From contig JBOIBN010000021.1 in assembly GCA_050739575.1 (NCBI GenBank), forward strand, positions 1 through 36,133: a stretch of DNA of 36,133 bases, given 5' to 3'. The stretch comes from JBOIBN01 sp050739575. GTDB taxonomy: Bacteria; Pseudomonadota; Gammaproteobacteria; JAKDMP01. The notes below the pieces were generated by a model, which was not told the DNA's origin, did no database searches, and saw nothing but the letters and a program-made list of their open reading frames with translations. Below, piece by piece: positions 1 through 8,566 of this stretch. The first letter of the stretch is position 1. Each line of letters starts with the position of its first letter. Position numbers and translations under genes: made by a program.

Positions 1-2
1 GT

Positions 3-125
3 TGGTTATGGACCTATAATCACGAGCGGCCCAACATGGGCATCGGCGGGGTGACGCCCATGCAGAAGTTGGCCATGGCGGCCTAAACCCTACTTCTGGC
101 TGCCGCTAATAATGGGGGGATTACC
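3..125 (+). mobile_element. 3' end of an IS3-like element (transposase C-terminus plus terminal region)
   Basis: The frame from base 3 to the stop at 84-86 reads 27 residues beginning WLWTYNHERPN and ending PMQKLAMAA. The YNHERPN..G..P..KL pattern is the standard C-terminus of integrase-core (DDE) transposases of the IS3/IS481 type. The rest of the gene lies outside the window. The short non-coding tail ends in a run of six G followed by ATTACC near 125, which I take as the terminal inverted repeat because the reading frame of the neighbouring minus-strand gene is disrupted exactly there. The element boundary is inferred; the transposase tail is read directly. Confidence 0.7.
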
Positions 126-341
126 GATGGAGCGGCAACCGAGTTCCGTGCCCTGGGCCTTGAGGCGGATGATCTCCTCGCGTACCCAGTCTGGCTTGGG
201 CGAGGTAAACCCATGCTCAGGTTGAGGGGGCATTTGGCGCCGGCCGTAGCAGACAGATGGCCGACGGTGGGTGAGAATCCAGATCAAACCCAGCAGCAGC
301 AACAGGCCTAGTCCGATTAGGAGCACGTTGACAGCCGCCAT
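90..341 (-). pseudogene. N-terminal remnant of a transposase/integrase gene cut by the IS end
   Basis: This minus-strand ORF of 83 codons starts with a hydrophobic segment (about residues 5-23), then a basic stretch, then KPDWVREEIIRLKAQ...GCRSI. That last pattern resembles the helix-turn-helix start of some integrase-core transposases that carry an N-terminal membrane-like segment. After GCRSI the sequence (GNPPIISGSQK) is encoded by the presumed IS terminal repeat, so only about the first 72 residues are original. No good ribosome binding site is seen upstream of the ATG at 341. It is probably non-functional. A small membrane protein is the alternative reading. Confidence 0.45.
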
Positions 342-583
342 AAGAGCTTCTTATAAGGGGTATCCGGAGCCGAGGATACGACACGGAGACGATGGGGAGA
401 TCCGGTGTCCGTACATTCCCAGCTTCAAAGGCGCTCGTTGACCGGTTCCAATGGCCGCTGCAGGCGTGCGACAGAACACCGCCCGCTTGTCTGCTTGCTC
501 AATCGCACCCTATCCAGTATGTTGGCAGAATATGTTTTGACAGGGGTCGGCCGGCGTTTGCCGAGCGGGAGGACGCAAAAAGC
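342..583. other. Intergenic region upstream of the aryl polyene operon
   Basis: This stretch lies between the transposase remnant and the likely apeC start. The apeC frame stays open back to 392, but the residues before 584 do not resemble the family. It should contain the operon promoter; one weak sigma-70 candidate is listed separately. No regulator gene is present beside the operon in this window. Confidence 0.5.
495..523 (+). promoter_or_regulatory. Candidate promoter of the ape operon
   Basis: TTGCTC (495-500) and TATGTT (518-523) are separated by 17 bases, a partial match to the sigma-70 -35 and -10 boxes. Transcription would start near 530 and give a leader of roughly 55 bases before the GTG at 584. 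In high-GC DNA such matches arise by chance, so this is a weak call. Confidence 0.25.
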
Positions 584-1336
584 GTGAAGAAATTCCAGTC
601 GCAACCGGACGCGCCACCGGCGTTTGCCCTGTCCGTCGCCCGCTGGCGGGCCTGGGCGCCTGACGGCCCCGACGACGGGGACTGGCTGACCTGGCTCGAT
701 GCAGAGCATGGAGCCGGTGACGCGAATGCGAAACCGGATGTGAGCTTTCTGCCCGCGCTGTTGCGGCGGCGCCTGGATCGTTCCGGGCGCATGGCGCTTG
801 CCGTTGCCGGAGGCTGTCTTGCCGAGGGTGAGGCCATGCCGGCCATCTTCGCCTCGCGACACGGTCCCTTGCACCGGACCGTGGAACTGCTGGAGACACT
901 TGTTCGCGACGAACCGCTTTCGCCTGCCCTCTTCAGCCTCGCGGTGCACAACGGCGTCGCTGGTCTGTTTTCCATCGCCCGCGCAGACACCAGTCCGAAC
1001 ACGTCGGTTGCGGCCGGACCGGCGACGCTTGCCGCCGCATTCTGGGAGGCGGCCGGTCAGCTCGCCGACGGCGCCAGGACAGTTCTGTTGGTCTATGTAA
1101 GTGAACCCGTGCTCGACATCTATAAACCCTGCATTGCCGCCGACGAACCGCTTTTTGCATGGGCCGCCGTACTCGGCGCCGCCGCGCCGGGGACATCGGC
1201 GTGGACGCTTTCGCCGTGCGCGGAAGATATGGCGCAAGAGCCGGAGTATGCGTTACTGCGGGCGCTCTGCGGGCAAACAACCAGCGCACAACTCGCACCC
1301 GGCTGGGCCCTCACACGGACGAGCACTTATGACTGA
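584..1336 (+). CDS. apeC: Aryl polyene ketosynthase chain-length factor (ApeC-like)
   Basis: This matches the beta-ketoacyl synthase-like, chain-length-factor protein that opens ape operons. In characterised systems it pairs with the ketosynthase ApeO. Family hallmarks are SVARWRAWAP near the N-terminus, VSFLPALLRRRLDRSGRMAL, FASRHG, and SLAVHNGVAGLFSI. The last occupies the position of the ketosynthase core but lacks the nucleophilic Cys context, as expected for a non-catalytic partner. I chose the GTG at 584 because GGGAGG lies at 566-571 and family similarity begins just after it; the frame is open to an ATG at 392. The product is about 250 residues, normal for the family. It overlaps apeD by 8 bp. 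Confidence 0.8.
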   Translation: MKKFQSQPDAPPAFALSVARWRAWAPDGPDDGDWLTWLDAEHGAGDANAKPDVSFLPALLRRRLDRSGRMALAVAGGCLAEGEAMPAIFASRHGPLHRTVELLETLVRDEPLSPALFSLAVHNGVAGLFSIARADTSPNTSVAAGPATLAAAFWEAAGQLADGARTVLLVYVSEPVLDIYKPCIAADEPLFAWAAVLGAAAPGTSAWTLSPCAEDMAQEPEYALLRALCGQTTSAQLAPGWALTRTSTYD

Positions 1337-2111
1337 ATCACGTCTGGGTGGCTGGTGGCGTGCGGCCGCAACCGGCCTCTGCTTTCTCGCCTACTGGCTG
1401 CTCTGCCTGGTGGCGGCGCCTACCGTGCTTCTCCTGTTGCTCATCAGTACCCGCGACCCGGCGTTGCGGGTGCGCCGCGTGCGGAAACTCGTGAGCCTTT
1501 CCTTCCGTTGGCTGCTCGCCTGGAGCAAGGCTCTGGGCATCGGGCATTTCGAGATCGAAGGTGAAGAATGGCTCGCCGCGACGGCCGGACGTCTCGTGGT
1601 GGCGAATCATCCCTCGTTTCTCGACGTGGCGGCGTTGCTTTCGCGGCTGCCGAATGCGAATTGCGTGGTCAAACGTGCGCTCCGGCGTCACCCGCTGCTC
1701 GCCCCCTTCGTGTGCGCCTGCGGCTACATCGCCAACGACGCCGAACCGCCCGTCTTTCTCGCTGCCTGCCGCGCAGCCAAGGCGCGCGGCGAGGCTCTGG
1801 TGATGTTCCCGGAAGGCACGCGCACGGCGGCGGACGCACCGCTCAGCTTCCGGCGCGGCGCCGCACAAATCGCGCTCCGCGCCGGGATGGAAATCCTGCC
1901 GGTCACGGTGCGCTGCGACCCGCCGCTGCTCAGCAAGGAACGGCATTGGTACCAAGGGCCGCGACGCCGGGTGCGTCACTTGGTAAAATTTCACGCTCCT
2001 TTGAGGGCGGAGACCCTGGCTCCCGTGACCGGAGTCGAACCGCCAATCGCGGCCCGACGGCTTACGCGCGGGCTCCAGTCCTATTTTCAGAAAGAGCTCG
2101 CATCACCATGA
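1329..2111 (+). CDS. apeD: Lysophospholipid acyltransferase family protein (ApeD-like)
   Basis: This is a 260-residue PlsC-type acyltransferase. A membrane segment spans about residues 17-40. The catalytic HX4D box is NHPSFLD (H94, D99), and the acceptor-binding box is FPEGTRT (160-166). In ape operons this enzyme is one of two or three acyltransferases thought to transfer the polyene or a fatty acyl chain to the lipid anchor at the inner membrane. The ATG at 1329 overlaps the end of apeC by 8 bp, and the stop overlaps the apeE start (ATGA). The frame is open upstream to 1101, but that part lies inside apeC. Confidence 0.85.
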   Translation: MTESRLGGWWRAAATGLCFLAYWLLCLVAAPTVLLLLLISTRDPALRVRRVRKLVSLSFRWLLAWSKALGIGHFEIEGEEWLAATAGRLVVANHPSFLDVAALLSRLPNANCVVKRALRRHPLLAPFVCACGYIANDAEPPVFLAACRAAKARGEALVMFPEGTRTAADAPLSFRRGAAQIALRAGMEILPVTVRCDPPLLSKERHWYQGPRRRVRHLVKFHAPLRAETLAPVTGVEPPIAARRLTRGLQSYFQKELASP

Positions 2112-2398
2112 ACACAGACATCGCGATGACCACCCTGATCGATGAACTCAAGACCCTGATCGTCGAGACGCTCGAGCTCGAAGACATTACGCCCGCCGAT
2201 ATCGATCCCGAGGCTCCGTTGTTTGGAGACGGCCTCGGACTCGATTCGATAGACGCGCTGGAACTGGGCGTCGCCTTGCAGAAACGCTATCGCATCCGCC
2301 TCGAGGAAGAGGCGGGTGCCAACCGCGAGCATTTCAGTTCCGTCGCGGCCCTCGCCCGCTTCGTCGAGGAGCGACGTGCGTCGGACATCGCGCAGTGA
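2108..2398 (+). CDS. apeE: Acyl carrier protein (ApeE-like)
   Basis: This 96-residue acyl carrier protein has the phosphopantetheine attachment motif LGLDSIDALEL, with Ser47 as the attachment site. Ape operons carry two ACPs that hold the growing polyene. It is the first of the pair and starts with ATG in a 4-bp overlap with apeD. The N-terminal Met codons at 2108 and a few codons on are alternatives; the first is kept because it gives the tightest coupling. Confidence 0.9.
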   Translation: MNTDIAMTTLIDELKTLIVETLELEDITPADIDPEAPLFGDGLGLDSIDALELGVALQKRYRIRLEEEAGANREHFSSVAALARFVEERRASDIAQ

Positions 2399-2652
2399 AA
2401 CGCGAATCGCTCTACGCACAATTGCGCGGCATCCTCGCCGCGCAGTTCGAAATCGATCCCGCTCGCATCACGCCCGAGGCGCGGCTCTACGAGGATCTCG
2501 ATCTCGACAGCATTGACGCCGTGGATCTCGTCATTCACATCCAGGAACTCACGGGCCGCAAGATTCGTCCGCAGCAATTCCGCGGCGTGCGCACCGTCGC
2601 CGACGTGCAGTGCGAAATCGAAAAACTGCTCACGGAGACGGATGAGGCCTGA
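2395..2652 (+). CDS. apeF: Acyl carrier protein (ApeF-like)
   Basis: This is the second acyl carrier protein, 85 residues, with DLDLDSIDAVDLV and Ser39 as the predicted 4'-phosphopantetheine site. It begins with GTG inside a 4-bp overlap with the apeE stop and overlaps apeG by 11 bp. It is clearly a different ACP subfamily from ApeE (the flanking sequence is unlike), consistent with separate roles for the two carriers in APE assembly. Confidence 0.9.
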   Translation: MKRESLYAQLRGILAAQFEIDPARITPEARLYEDLDLDSIDAVDLVIHIQELTGRKIRPQQFRGVRTVADVQCEIEKLLTETDEA

Positions 2653-3214
2653 ATTCGCGACGCGGGCAAGCGCCGCGGCACTCCTGTGTTTTCCTCTTGC
2701 GGTATGGTTCGGCGAAGGACGCTTGGAAAACCGTTTCCTGGTCGCGATTCTGCTCGGCCTGATAAGCCTGCGTCTCTCTCTCGGCGCCATTGCCGTGCAC
2801 CGCAAGTTGCTTTTCGCCGGGGCCGCACTCGCGGCGGCCGGGGCACTCGTTTGTGCGCTCGTACCGTGGCCCGAACCGGTTCCGGTGCGCTATTACCCGG
2901 TGGCGATAAACGGCGCCATCGCCGCGGTTTTCCTCGGCTCGTTCCTGACGCCGCGGCCGCTGGTCGAACGCATCGCGCGCCTGAGCGAACCCGACCTGCC
3001 GCCGCAGGGTCTCGCCTATTGCCGGCGCCTGAACTGGATCTGGACGGCCGTGCTCATCGCCAATACGGCGATGGCGTTCGCGACCGCGCGCTGGGGGAGC
3101 CTCGTCCTGTGGACGCTCTACAATGGCTTGCTGTCCTATCTGCTGATCGGCACGCTGTGGGGCGGCGAATACCTTTTCCGCCGCCGAGTTCGCCGTCATT
3201 GGGCCGAGACATGA
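2642..3214 (+). CDS. apeG: Inner-membrane protein of the COG4648 type (ApeG-like)
   Basis: This 190-residue protein consists mostly of hydrophobic segments: about residues 8-25, 33-50, 57-74, 86-103 and two or three more in the C-terminal half. It matches in size, hydrophobicity and position the uncharacterised membrane protein found between the ACPs and the ligase in ape operons. Its function is unknown; a role in membrane assembly or transfer of the polyene is inference. The ATG at 2642 overlaps apeF, and the stop overlaps the apeH start. Confidence 0.75.
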   Translation: MRPEFATRASAAALLCFPLAVWFGEGRLENRFLVAILLGLISLRLSLGAIAVHRKLLFAGAALAAAGALVCALVPWPEPVPVRYYPVAINGAIAAVFLGSFLTPRPLVERIARLSEPDLPPQGLAYCRRLNWIWTAVLIANTAMAFATARWGSLVLWTLYNGLLSYLLIGTLWGGEYLFRRRVRRHWAET

Positions 3215-4596
3215 TGCCGCACCACCCGACTCCGCTCGGATCCCTGCTCGCCGCGGCGGCGGGATCGCAGGATCCGTTCGCCTTGACCCCGACGGGTCCC
3301 GTGAGCCGGGAGCGCTTTTCCTTCGAGACGCGGGTGCTTGCGGGACTCCTCGCCGCACGATCCGAGCGCCGCTGGGCTCTCGTTGCGGAAGACACGGCGG
3401 TTTTTGCCCGCGGTTTCTTCGCGCTTGCCGCCGCGGGTAAAACGATTCTTCTCCCCCAGGGAACAGCACGGGAGGCGATCAACGCCACCGATGCCGAGGC
3501 GCTGCTCAGCGACGGCGCCGAAGGTCCGACCAAGCTCCCGCGCCTTTCGCTTACTCCCCCCGCCGAAGCCGAACCTCTCCGCGACGGCGACTTCGATCCC
3601 ACGGCCGTCACCCTCAGCCTGCATACCTCGGGCAGCACAGCCCAACCCAAGCGGGTAACGAAAACACTCGCGCAGGTTGATGCCGAAATTTCCGCCCTCG
3701 AGCGCCAATGGGGGGTGATGCTCGGCGCGGCGCCGGTGATGGCTAGCGTGCCACATCACCATCTTTACGGGATACTGGTGCGGATACTCTGGCCGCTGGC
3801 CGCGGGGCGGCCCTTCCATGCTGCCACCGTCGCCTCGCCCGCCGCACTCGGCGCAAGCCCCCCTGGGGCCATCCTGGTGTCGAGCCCCGCCTTTCTTACC
3901 CGGATCGCGGAACCCGCGGCTTTCGGCACATTTGCACCCCGGGCGATCTTCAGCTCCGGCGCGCCGCTGCCCGCGGCGACGGCACTCGCCATCGGGCAGG
4001 CACTGGGCACCGCGCCGATCGAGATCTACGGCAGCACCGAAACCGGCGGCATTGCCTGGCGCACCCGCAGCAGCGCCGACGAGGCGGACGCCGCTTGGCA
4101 GACGCTGCCCGGCATGGAGTTGCGGTTCGACGAAGAAGGCGCAGGCAAGCGTCTGGTCGTACGTTCACCGTGGACAACGGCCGGCGAATGGATGGTGACG
4201 GGCGATCTGGCAACGCCGATCGCAGACGCCCGTTTCCTGCTCGCCGGTCGCGCCGACGGCGTGGTCAAGCTCGAAGACAAGCGCATCAATCTGGAGGAAC
4301 TCGCGGCACGCCTGGAGACCCACGCCAACGTAGAACGGGCGCGCGTCATCGTGCTCGAAGGATCGAGCCGGCAACGCTTGGGTGCCGTGATCGTGCCGAC
4401 GCCGGCGGGTGCGCAATTGCTCGCGAACGAGGGCAAGGCCGCCTTCGTCGCGCGGCTCGACGCCCTGCTCACCGAGCACTACGAACGGGTGCTGGTGCCG
4501 CGCAAGTGGCGGATCGTGCCGGCGCTTCCGGTCAATGCCATGGGCAAAATCGAGCGCATACGGCTCGAAGCCTTGTTCGCACGGGAGGCGTCGTGA
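3211..4596 (+). CDS. apeH: AMP-dependent aryl acid ligase (ApeH-like)
   Basis: This ANL-superfamily adenylating enzyme has 461 residues, short for the family, as ApeH proteins are. The ATP-binding loop is LHTSGSTAQPKRVTK (137-151), the A5 motif is YGSTETGG (273-280), TGDL is at 330-333, and the C-terminal catalytic Lys is K446 in NAMGKIER. In APE biosynthesis ApeH activates the aryl starter (4-hydroxybenzoate or a cinnamate type) and loads it on an ACP. Here the nearby ammonia-lyase suggests a cinnamate-type starter, which is an inference. Start ATG at 3211 overlaps apeG by 4 bp; a second ATG follows immediately. Confidence 0.85.
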   Translation: MMPHHPTPLGSLLAAAAGSQDPFALTPTGPVSRERFSFETRVLAGLLAARSERRWALVAEDTAVFARGFFALAAAGKTILLPQGTAREAINATDAEALLSDGAEGPTKLPRLSLTPPAEAEPLRDGDFDPTAVTLSLHTSGSTAQPKRVTKTLAQVDAEISALERQWGVMLGAAPVMASVPHHHLYGILVRILWPLAAGRPFHAATVASPAALGASPPGAILVSSPAFLTRIAEPAAFGTFAPRAIFSSGAPLPAATALAIGQALGTAPIEIYGSTETGGIAWRTRSSADEADAAWQTLPGMELRFDEEGAGKRLVVRSPWTTAGEWMVTGDLATPIADARFLLAGRADGVVKLEDKRINLEELAARLETHANVERARVIVLEGSSRQRLGAVIVPTPAGAQLLANEGKAAFVARLDALLTEHYERVLVPRKWRIVPALPVNAMGKIERIRLEALFAREAS

Positions 4597-4946
4597 AGTT
4601 GCCACGCGTCATCGCGCGCGAGACGACGTCCGAGCATCTGCGTCTTACACTTGCACTGGATCCCGAACTCGAATGGTTCGCCGGCCACTTTCCCGGCCAC
4701 CCCGTGCTACCCGGCGTCGCGCAGGTGGGTTGGGCCATTGTCTTCGCCCGGGAAAGCTTCGGCTTCGCCGCCGATCCGCTCTCCATCGACCACGTCAAGT
4801 TCCTGCGCCCGCTTGCACCCGGCGTCACCGTGACACTCGAACTCCACAGGACCGACGCAGCGGGCCGGGTCAATTACCGCCTGAGCATCGCCGGTGAATT
4901 GGCCGGCAGCGGGAGACTCGACTTCGGTTCCGGCGGAACGCCGTGA
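4593..4946 (+). CDS. apeI: Hotdog-fold 3-hydroxyacyl-ACP dehydratase (ApeI-like)
   Basis: This 117-residue hotdog protein contains GHFPGHPVLPGV (from about residue 31), the signature of FabA/FabZ-type dehydratases, with His32 and His36. It would remove water from the beta-hydroxyacyl intermediate to make each polyene double bond. Known ApeI proteins work as a complex with ApeP, also present here. It is GTG-started in a 4-bp overlap with apeH, and its stop overlaps apeJ. Confidence 0.85.
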   Translation: MKLPRVIARETTSEHLRLTLALDPELEWFAGHFPGHPVLPGVAQVGWAIVFARESFGFAADPLSIDHVKFLRPLAPGVTVTLELHRTDAAGRVNYRLSIAGELAGSGRLDFGSGGTP

Positions 4947-6622
4947 CCCCGCACGCCTGCGCCCTGATTCCGGTTTACAACCACCATCGCGAACTGGAGC
5001 GATTGGTCGGGCGGCTTGTTGCCCAGCATTTGTTCGTCATCCTGATGGACGACGGAAGTGGCGCCGAGACGCGCGCGGCACTCGATGCCCTCGCGGCCGC
5101 ATATCCGCACGACATAAAACTGACAAGACTGGATCGCAACCGGGGCAAGGGCGCCGCCGTACTCGCCGGTCTCGCAGAAGCTGCTGCGCAGGGCTACACG
5201 CATGCGCTCCAGATCGATGCCGACGGCCAGCACGATCCGGCCGACGCCGCGGCGCTGCTCGCTCTCGCGCACAAAACGCCAGCAGCTTTGATTTCCGGCG
5301 TGCCGCGTTTCGACGACTCGGTGCCACGCATACGTTTTTACGGCCGCTACCTGACGCACGCTCTGGTGTGGCTGGAGACATTGTCATTCGCCATTCCGGA
5401 TTCGATGTGCGGCTTTCGAATTTATCCCGTCGCGGCGACACTCGCCGTCGCCCGTCATGCGCACGTCGGCCGGCACATGGACTTCGATACCGATGTCATG
5501 GTACGGCTGTACTGGAACGGTACTCCGGTACGTTTCCATCCGGTCGCGGTGCACTACCCGGTCGACGGTATTTCCCACTTCCGGATGGTCGCCGACAATG
5601 CGCTGTTGACCTGGATGCACATCCGCCTCGTCGGCGGAATGTTCATACGTTCGCCGCGACTCCTTTTCCGGCGCCGCACCCGGCGCTGGGACGAAGTCAC
5701 AGAGGCCGGCTCCTACACCGGACTGCGCGTACTCGCATTAGCCTGGCGCTGGGGCGGGCGGACTCTGGTGCAGGCGATGCTCCTGCCGGCCGTCGCCTGG
5801 TTCTTCATCGTTCACGGGGAGGTGCGGCGAGGTTCACGCACCTATCTCGCCGCCGTTCACGACAAGGTCGAGCCGCAACTGCGGCGCCACACCCGGCCGA
5901 CGAGTGCCAACGTGCTCCGCCATCTGTGGCGCTTCGCGACGGCGGCGCTTGACAAGTACGCGCTATGGGCCGGCCTCGCCGCGCCGCCCGTGCATTTTCC
6001 GCATCAGGAAATTTTTCTCGCCGAGGTGCGTAAGGGCCGCGGTGTGCTGCTGCTGTCTGCGCATCTCGGCAACTTTGAGGTTTCCCGCGCGGTCGTCGTC
6101 AACTGGCCGGAGGTGCGGCTGAACGCCCTCTTCTACACCGGCAACGCGCGTAAATTCTCCCGCTTCATGGAACAGAGCAGCGCCCGTTACCGCGTGCGGT
6201 TGATCGAAGCGGACCAGCCGGACGTTCAGCTCGGCATGCTGCTCGCCGAACGCATCGCCGCAGGAGAAGTGATTGCGCTGGTCGGCGATCGGACCCCGCG
6301 TGGGGCACGCGGCGAAGTCGTCTACGTTCCCTTCCTCGGCCGTACGGCCGCCTTTCCCGTCGGCCCCTATGTGCTCGCGCACGCGCTCGGTTGCCCCGTA
6401 TATCTTTCCTTCTGCCTGCGCGAAGACGAGGGCTATAGCGTGTATTGCGAACCCTTTGCCGAGCGCATCGCACTTACCCGAACCGCGCGCAGGAGCGACC
6501 TCGAAGCACTCGCTACCCGTTATGCTGGGCGTCTGGAACATTACACAAGGAGTCATCCGCTGGACTGGTTCAACTTCTTCGACTTCTGGCAGCCGATGCC
6601 GGAGGCCGCGCGGCATGGCTAG
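4943..6622 (+). CDS. apeJ: Glycosyltransferase 2 / LpxL-type acyltransferase fusion (ApeJ-like)
   Basis: This is a 559-residue two-domain protein. Residues 1-240 are a GT2 glycosyltransferase with LIPVYNHH at the start, MDDGS (35-39) and the metal-binding DXD in DADGQHD (92-98). Residues 265-555 are an LpxL/HtrB-like acyltransferase with a hydrophobic anchor near 275-290 and the HX4E box HLGNFE (H374, E379). This fusion is a hallmark of ape operons and probably builds the sugar-lipid anchor of the pigment. The start is GTG in a 4-bp overlap. Its C-terminal half is paralogous to the last gene of the operon (16869-17852). Confidence 0.85.
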   Translation: MTPHACALIPVYNHHRELERLVGRLVAQHLFVILMDDGSGAETRAALDALAAAYPHDIKLTRLDRNRGKGAAVLAGLAEAAAQGYTHALQIDADGQHDPADAAALLALAHKTPAALISGVPRFDDSVPRIRFYGRYLTHALVWLETLSFAIPDSMCGFRIYPVAATLAVARHAHVGRHMDFDTDVMVRLYWNGTPVRFHPVAVHYPVDGISHFRMVADNALLTWMHIRLVGGMFIRSPRLLFRRRTRRWDEVTEAGSYTGLRVLALAWRWGGRTLVQAMLLPAVAWFFIVHGEVRRGSRTYLAAVHDKVEPQLRRHTRPTSANVLRHLWRFATAALDKYALWAGLAAPPVHFPHQEIFLAEVRKGRGVLLLSAHLGNFEVSRAVVVNWPEVRLNALFYTGNARKFSRFMEQSSARYRVRLIEADQPDVQLGMLLAERIAAGEVIALVGDRTPRGARGEVVYVPFLGRTAAFPVGPYVLAHALGCPVYLSFCLREDEGYSVYCEPFAERIALTRTARRSDLEALATRYAGRLEHYTRSHPLDWFNFFDFWQPMPEAARHG

Positions 6623-8156
6623 GAGGACTGTGATCGTCGGCGATGGCTCGCTCGCGCTCGAGGATTTCGGCGCCACCGCGGACGGTGTGGCGGTGCGTCT
6701 CAGCGACAATCCGGATTTCGTTCATCGTATCGAGGCCGGCGCAGCCGCGATTGCCGAGGCACTCGCCGACGGACGGCCGATCTACGGCGTCACTACCGGT
6801 TATGGGGACTCCTGCAACACGATAGTACCGCCGACACTGCTTGCGGAGCTGCCGGTGCAGATCAGCCGTTACCACGGCTGCGGCCTCGGCCGCCACTTCG
6901 ATCCCGCCAGCACGCGGGTGATCCTTCTAGCCCGCCTCGTCTCGCTTGCGCACGGCTATTCCGGCGTGCGCATCGAAGTGCTGCAACGGCTGGCCGAGCT
7001 GATCACGAACGACATTCTGCCGCTGATCCCCGAGGAAGGCTCGGTCGGCGCCAGCGGCGATCTCACGCCGCTCTCCTATGTCGTCGCGGCACTCATCGGC
7101 GAGCGTGAGGTTTCGTACCGCGACCAGCGCATGTCCGCCGCCGAGGCGCTCACCGCCGTCGGAATTGCACCGCTCACGCTTGCGCCGAAGGAGGGACTCG
7201 CGCTCATGAACGGCACCGCGGTAATGAGTGCGCTCGCCGCGCTCGCGTGGCTGCGCGCGGATTATCTTGCCCGTCTCGCCGCACGCATTAGCGCGCTCGC
7301 CACATTGGCGATGCGCGGGAATGCGGAACACTTCCGCGCCGAGCTTTTCGCGGCCAAACCCCATCCGGGCCAGGCGCGGATCGCCGCCCTCATTCACGAC
7401 GATCTCACGGCGAACGGCGAACATGATCAGCCGGCGCGCATCCAGGACCGCTACTCGATCCGCTGCGCGCCGCACGTGATCGGAGTGCTCGCCGATGCGC
7501 TGCCGTGGATGCGCACGCAACTCGAAACTGAACTCAACAGCGCGAACGACAATCCGCTGGTGAATCCGGACACGGGTGAGATTTACCATGGCGGCCACTT
7601 TTACGGCGGCCACGTCGCCTTCGTCGCCGACGCACTCAAGACCGCGGTCGCGAACGTGGCCGATCTGCTCGACCGCCAGCTCGCGCTAATGGTGGACACG
7701 CACTACAACCACGGCCTGCCACGCAACCTCTCCGGCGTCAAGGGCGAACGCAGCGCGCTCAATCACGGCTTCAAGGCGGTGCAGATCGCGGTCTCGGCCT
7801 GGACGGCGGAAGCCCTCAAGCTCACCATGCCGGCCAGCGTTTTCTCGCGCTCCACCGAATGCCACAATCAGGACAAGGTAAGCATGGGCACCATCGCCGC
7901 GCGCGATGCGCTGCGCGTGCTCGAACTCACCGAGCAGGTGGCTGTCGCCTGTCTCTATGCCGCGTGTCAGGCGACGGCGCTTGCCGAACGCGACAACGGA
8001 TTCGCGCTGCGCGCGCCCGCGCTTGCCGCGCTGCGCGCGGACGTTTTCTCGCTCGCGCCGTTTCTCGCCGAGGATCGTCCGCTGGAAGCCGAGTTGCGCG
8101 CGCTTGTCGCGGCGCTCCGCGCCCGGCGCTGGCAGCTCGGAGAAACGCTCGCGTGA
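6615..8156 (+). CDS. MIO-type aromatic amino acid ammonia-lyase (HAL/PAL/TAL family)
   Basis: This is a 513-residue member of the histidine/phenylalanine/tyrosine ammonia-lyase family. The Ala-Ser-Gly triad that cyclises to the MIO cofactor is at 146-148 (GASGDLTPLSY). YGVTTGYG (57-64) carries the catalytic Tyr region, and NDNPLV is present downstream. At the selectivity site the sequence is RYHGCGLG (85-92), neither the plain HL of RsTAL nor the SH of HutH, so I do not assign His, Phe or Tyr as substrate. There are no other hut genes here. The insertion between apeJ and apeK argues for a tyrosine/phenylalanine-derived starter for ApeH. It starts at ATG 6615, overlapping apeJ by 8 bp. Confidence 0.85.
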   Translation: MARRTVIVGDGSLALEDFGATADGVAVRLSDNPDFVHRIEAGAAAIAEALADGRPIYGVTTGYGDSCNTIVPPTLLAELPVQISRYHGCGLGRHFDPASTRVILLARLVSLAHGYSGVRIEVLQRLAELITNDILPLIPEEGSVGASGDLTPLSYVVAALIGEREVSYRDQRMSAAEALTAVGIAPLTLAPKEGLALMNGTAVMSALAALAWLRADYLARLAARISALATLAMRGNAEHFRAELFAAKPHPGQARIAALIHDDLTANGEHDQPARIQDRYSIRCAPHVIGVLADALPWMRTQLETELNSANDNPLVNPDTGEIYHGGHFYGGHVAFVADALKTAVANVADLLDRQLALMVDTHYNHGLPRNLSGVKGERSALNHGFKAVQIAVSAWTAEALKLTMPASVFSRSTECHNQDKVSMGTIAARDALRVLELTEQVAVACLYAACQATALAERDNGFALRAPALAALRADVFSLAPFLAEDRPLEAELRALVAALRARRWQLGETLA

Positions 8157-8566
8157 CCCCGCTGCTCGCGGTGACGGTGGACGTGGAGGTGCCATTCCAG
8201 GATCTCGATCCGCTCGCGATTGCCTGGCACGGCAACTATTTCCGCTATTTCGAGGCGGCGCGCACGGCTCTCTTCCGGCGTATGGATTACGATTATCCTG
8301 CGATGGAGGTCTCGGGTTATGCGTGGCCGATCATCGAGATCAAGGCACGCTACCTGCGCTCCGCCCGCTACGGACAGCATCTCGCGGTGAAAGCGGAATT
8401 GCTCGAATGGGAGAATCGCATCAAGATCGCCTATTGCATCACCGACGCCGCCGGCGGCGAACGCATGACCACCGGCTACAGCATCCAGTGTGCGGTAAAC
8501 GCCGCGGGCGAGTTACAACTGGTCACGCCGCCCGCGCTGCGCGAACGCCTGGCGCGCTTCCTGTGA
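8153..8566 (+). CDS. apeK: Acyl-CoA/ACP thioesterase, 4HBT hotdog family (ApeK-like)
   Basis: This 137-residue thioesterase has the 4-hydroxybenzoyl-CoA thioesterase/YbgC pattern: QDLDPLAIAWHGNYFRYFEA (from about residue 17), with the Asp and His of the DX..H.G.Y..yfE.aR signature. It is likely to release acyl chains from an ACP, either as editing or product release. The start is GTG in a 4-bp overlap with the ammonia-lyase gene; the stop overlaps apeL. Confidence 0.82.
   Translation: MTPLLAVTVDVEVPFQDLDPLAIAWHGNYFRYFEAARTALFRRMDYDYPAMEVSGYAWPIIEIKARYLRSARYGQHLAVKAELLEWENRIKIAYCITDAAGGERMTTGYSIQCAVNAAGELQLVTPPALRERLARFL

Noticed and set aside
425..1237. Long minus-strand ORF opposite apeC
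   Set aside because: It is a high-GC shadow of the plus-strand gene, with Arg/Gly-rich composition and no family features.
6615..8156. Annotation as histidine ammonia-lyase (hutH) of histidine degradation
   Set aside because: No other hut genes are near, it is embedded in the ape operon, and the selectivity residues do not match HutH.
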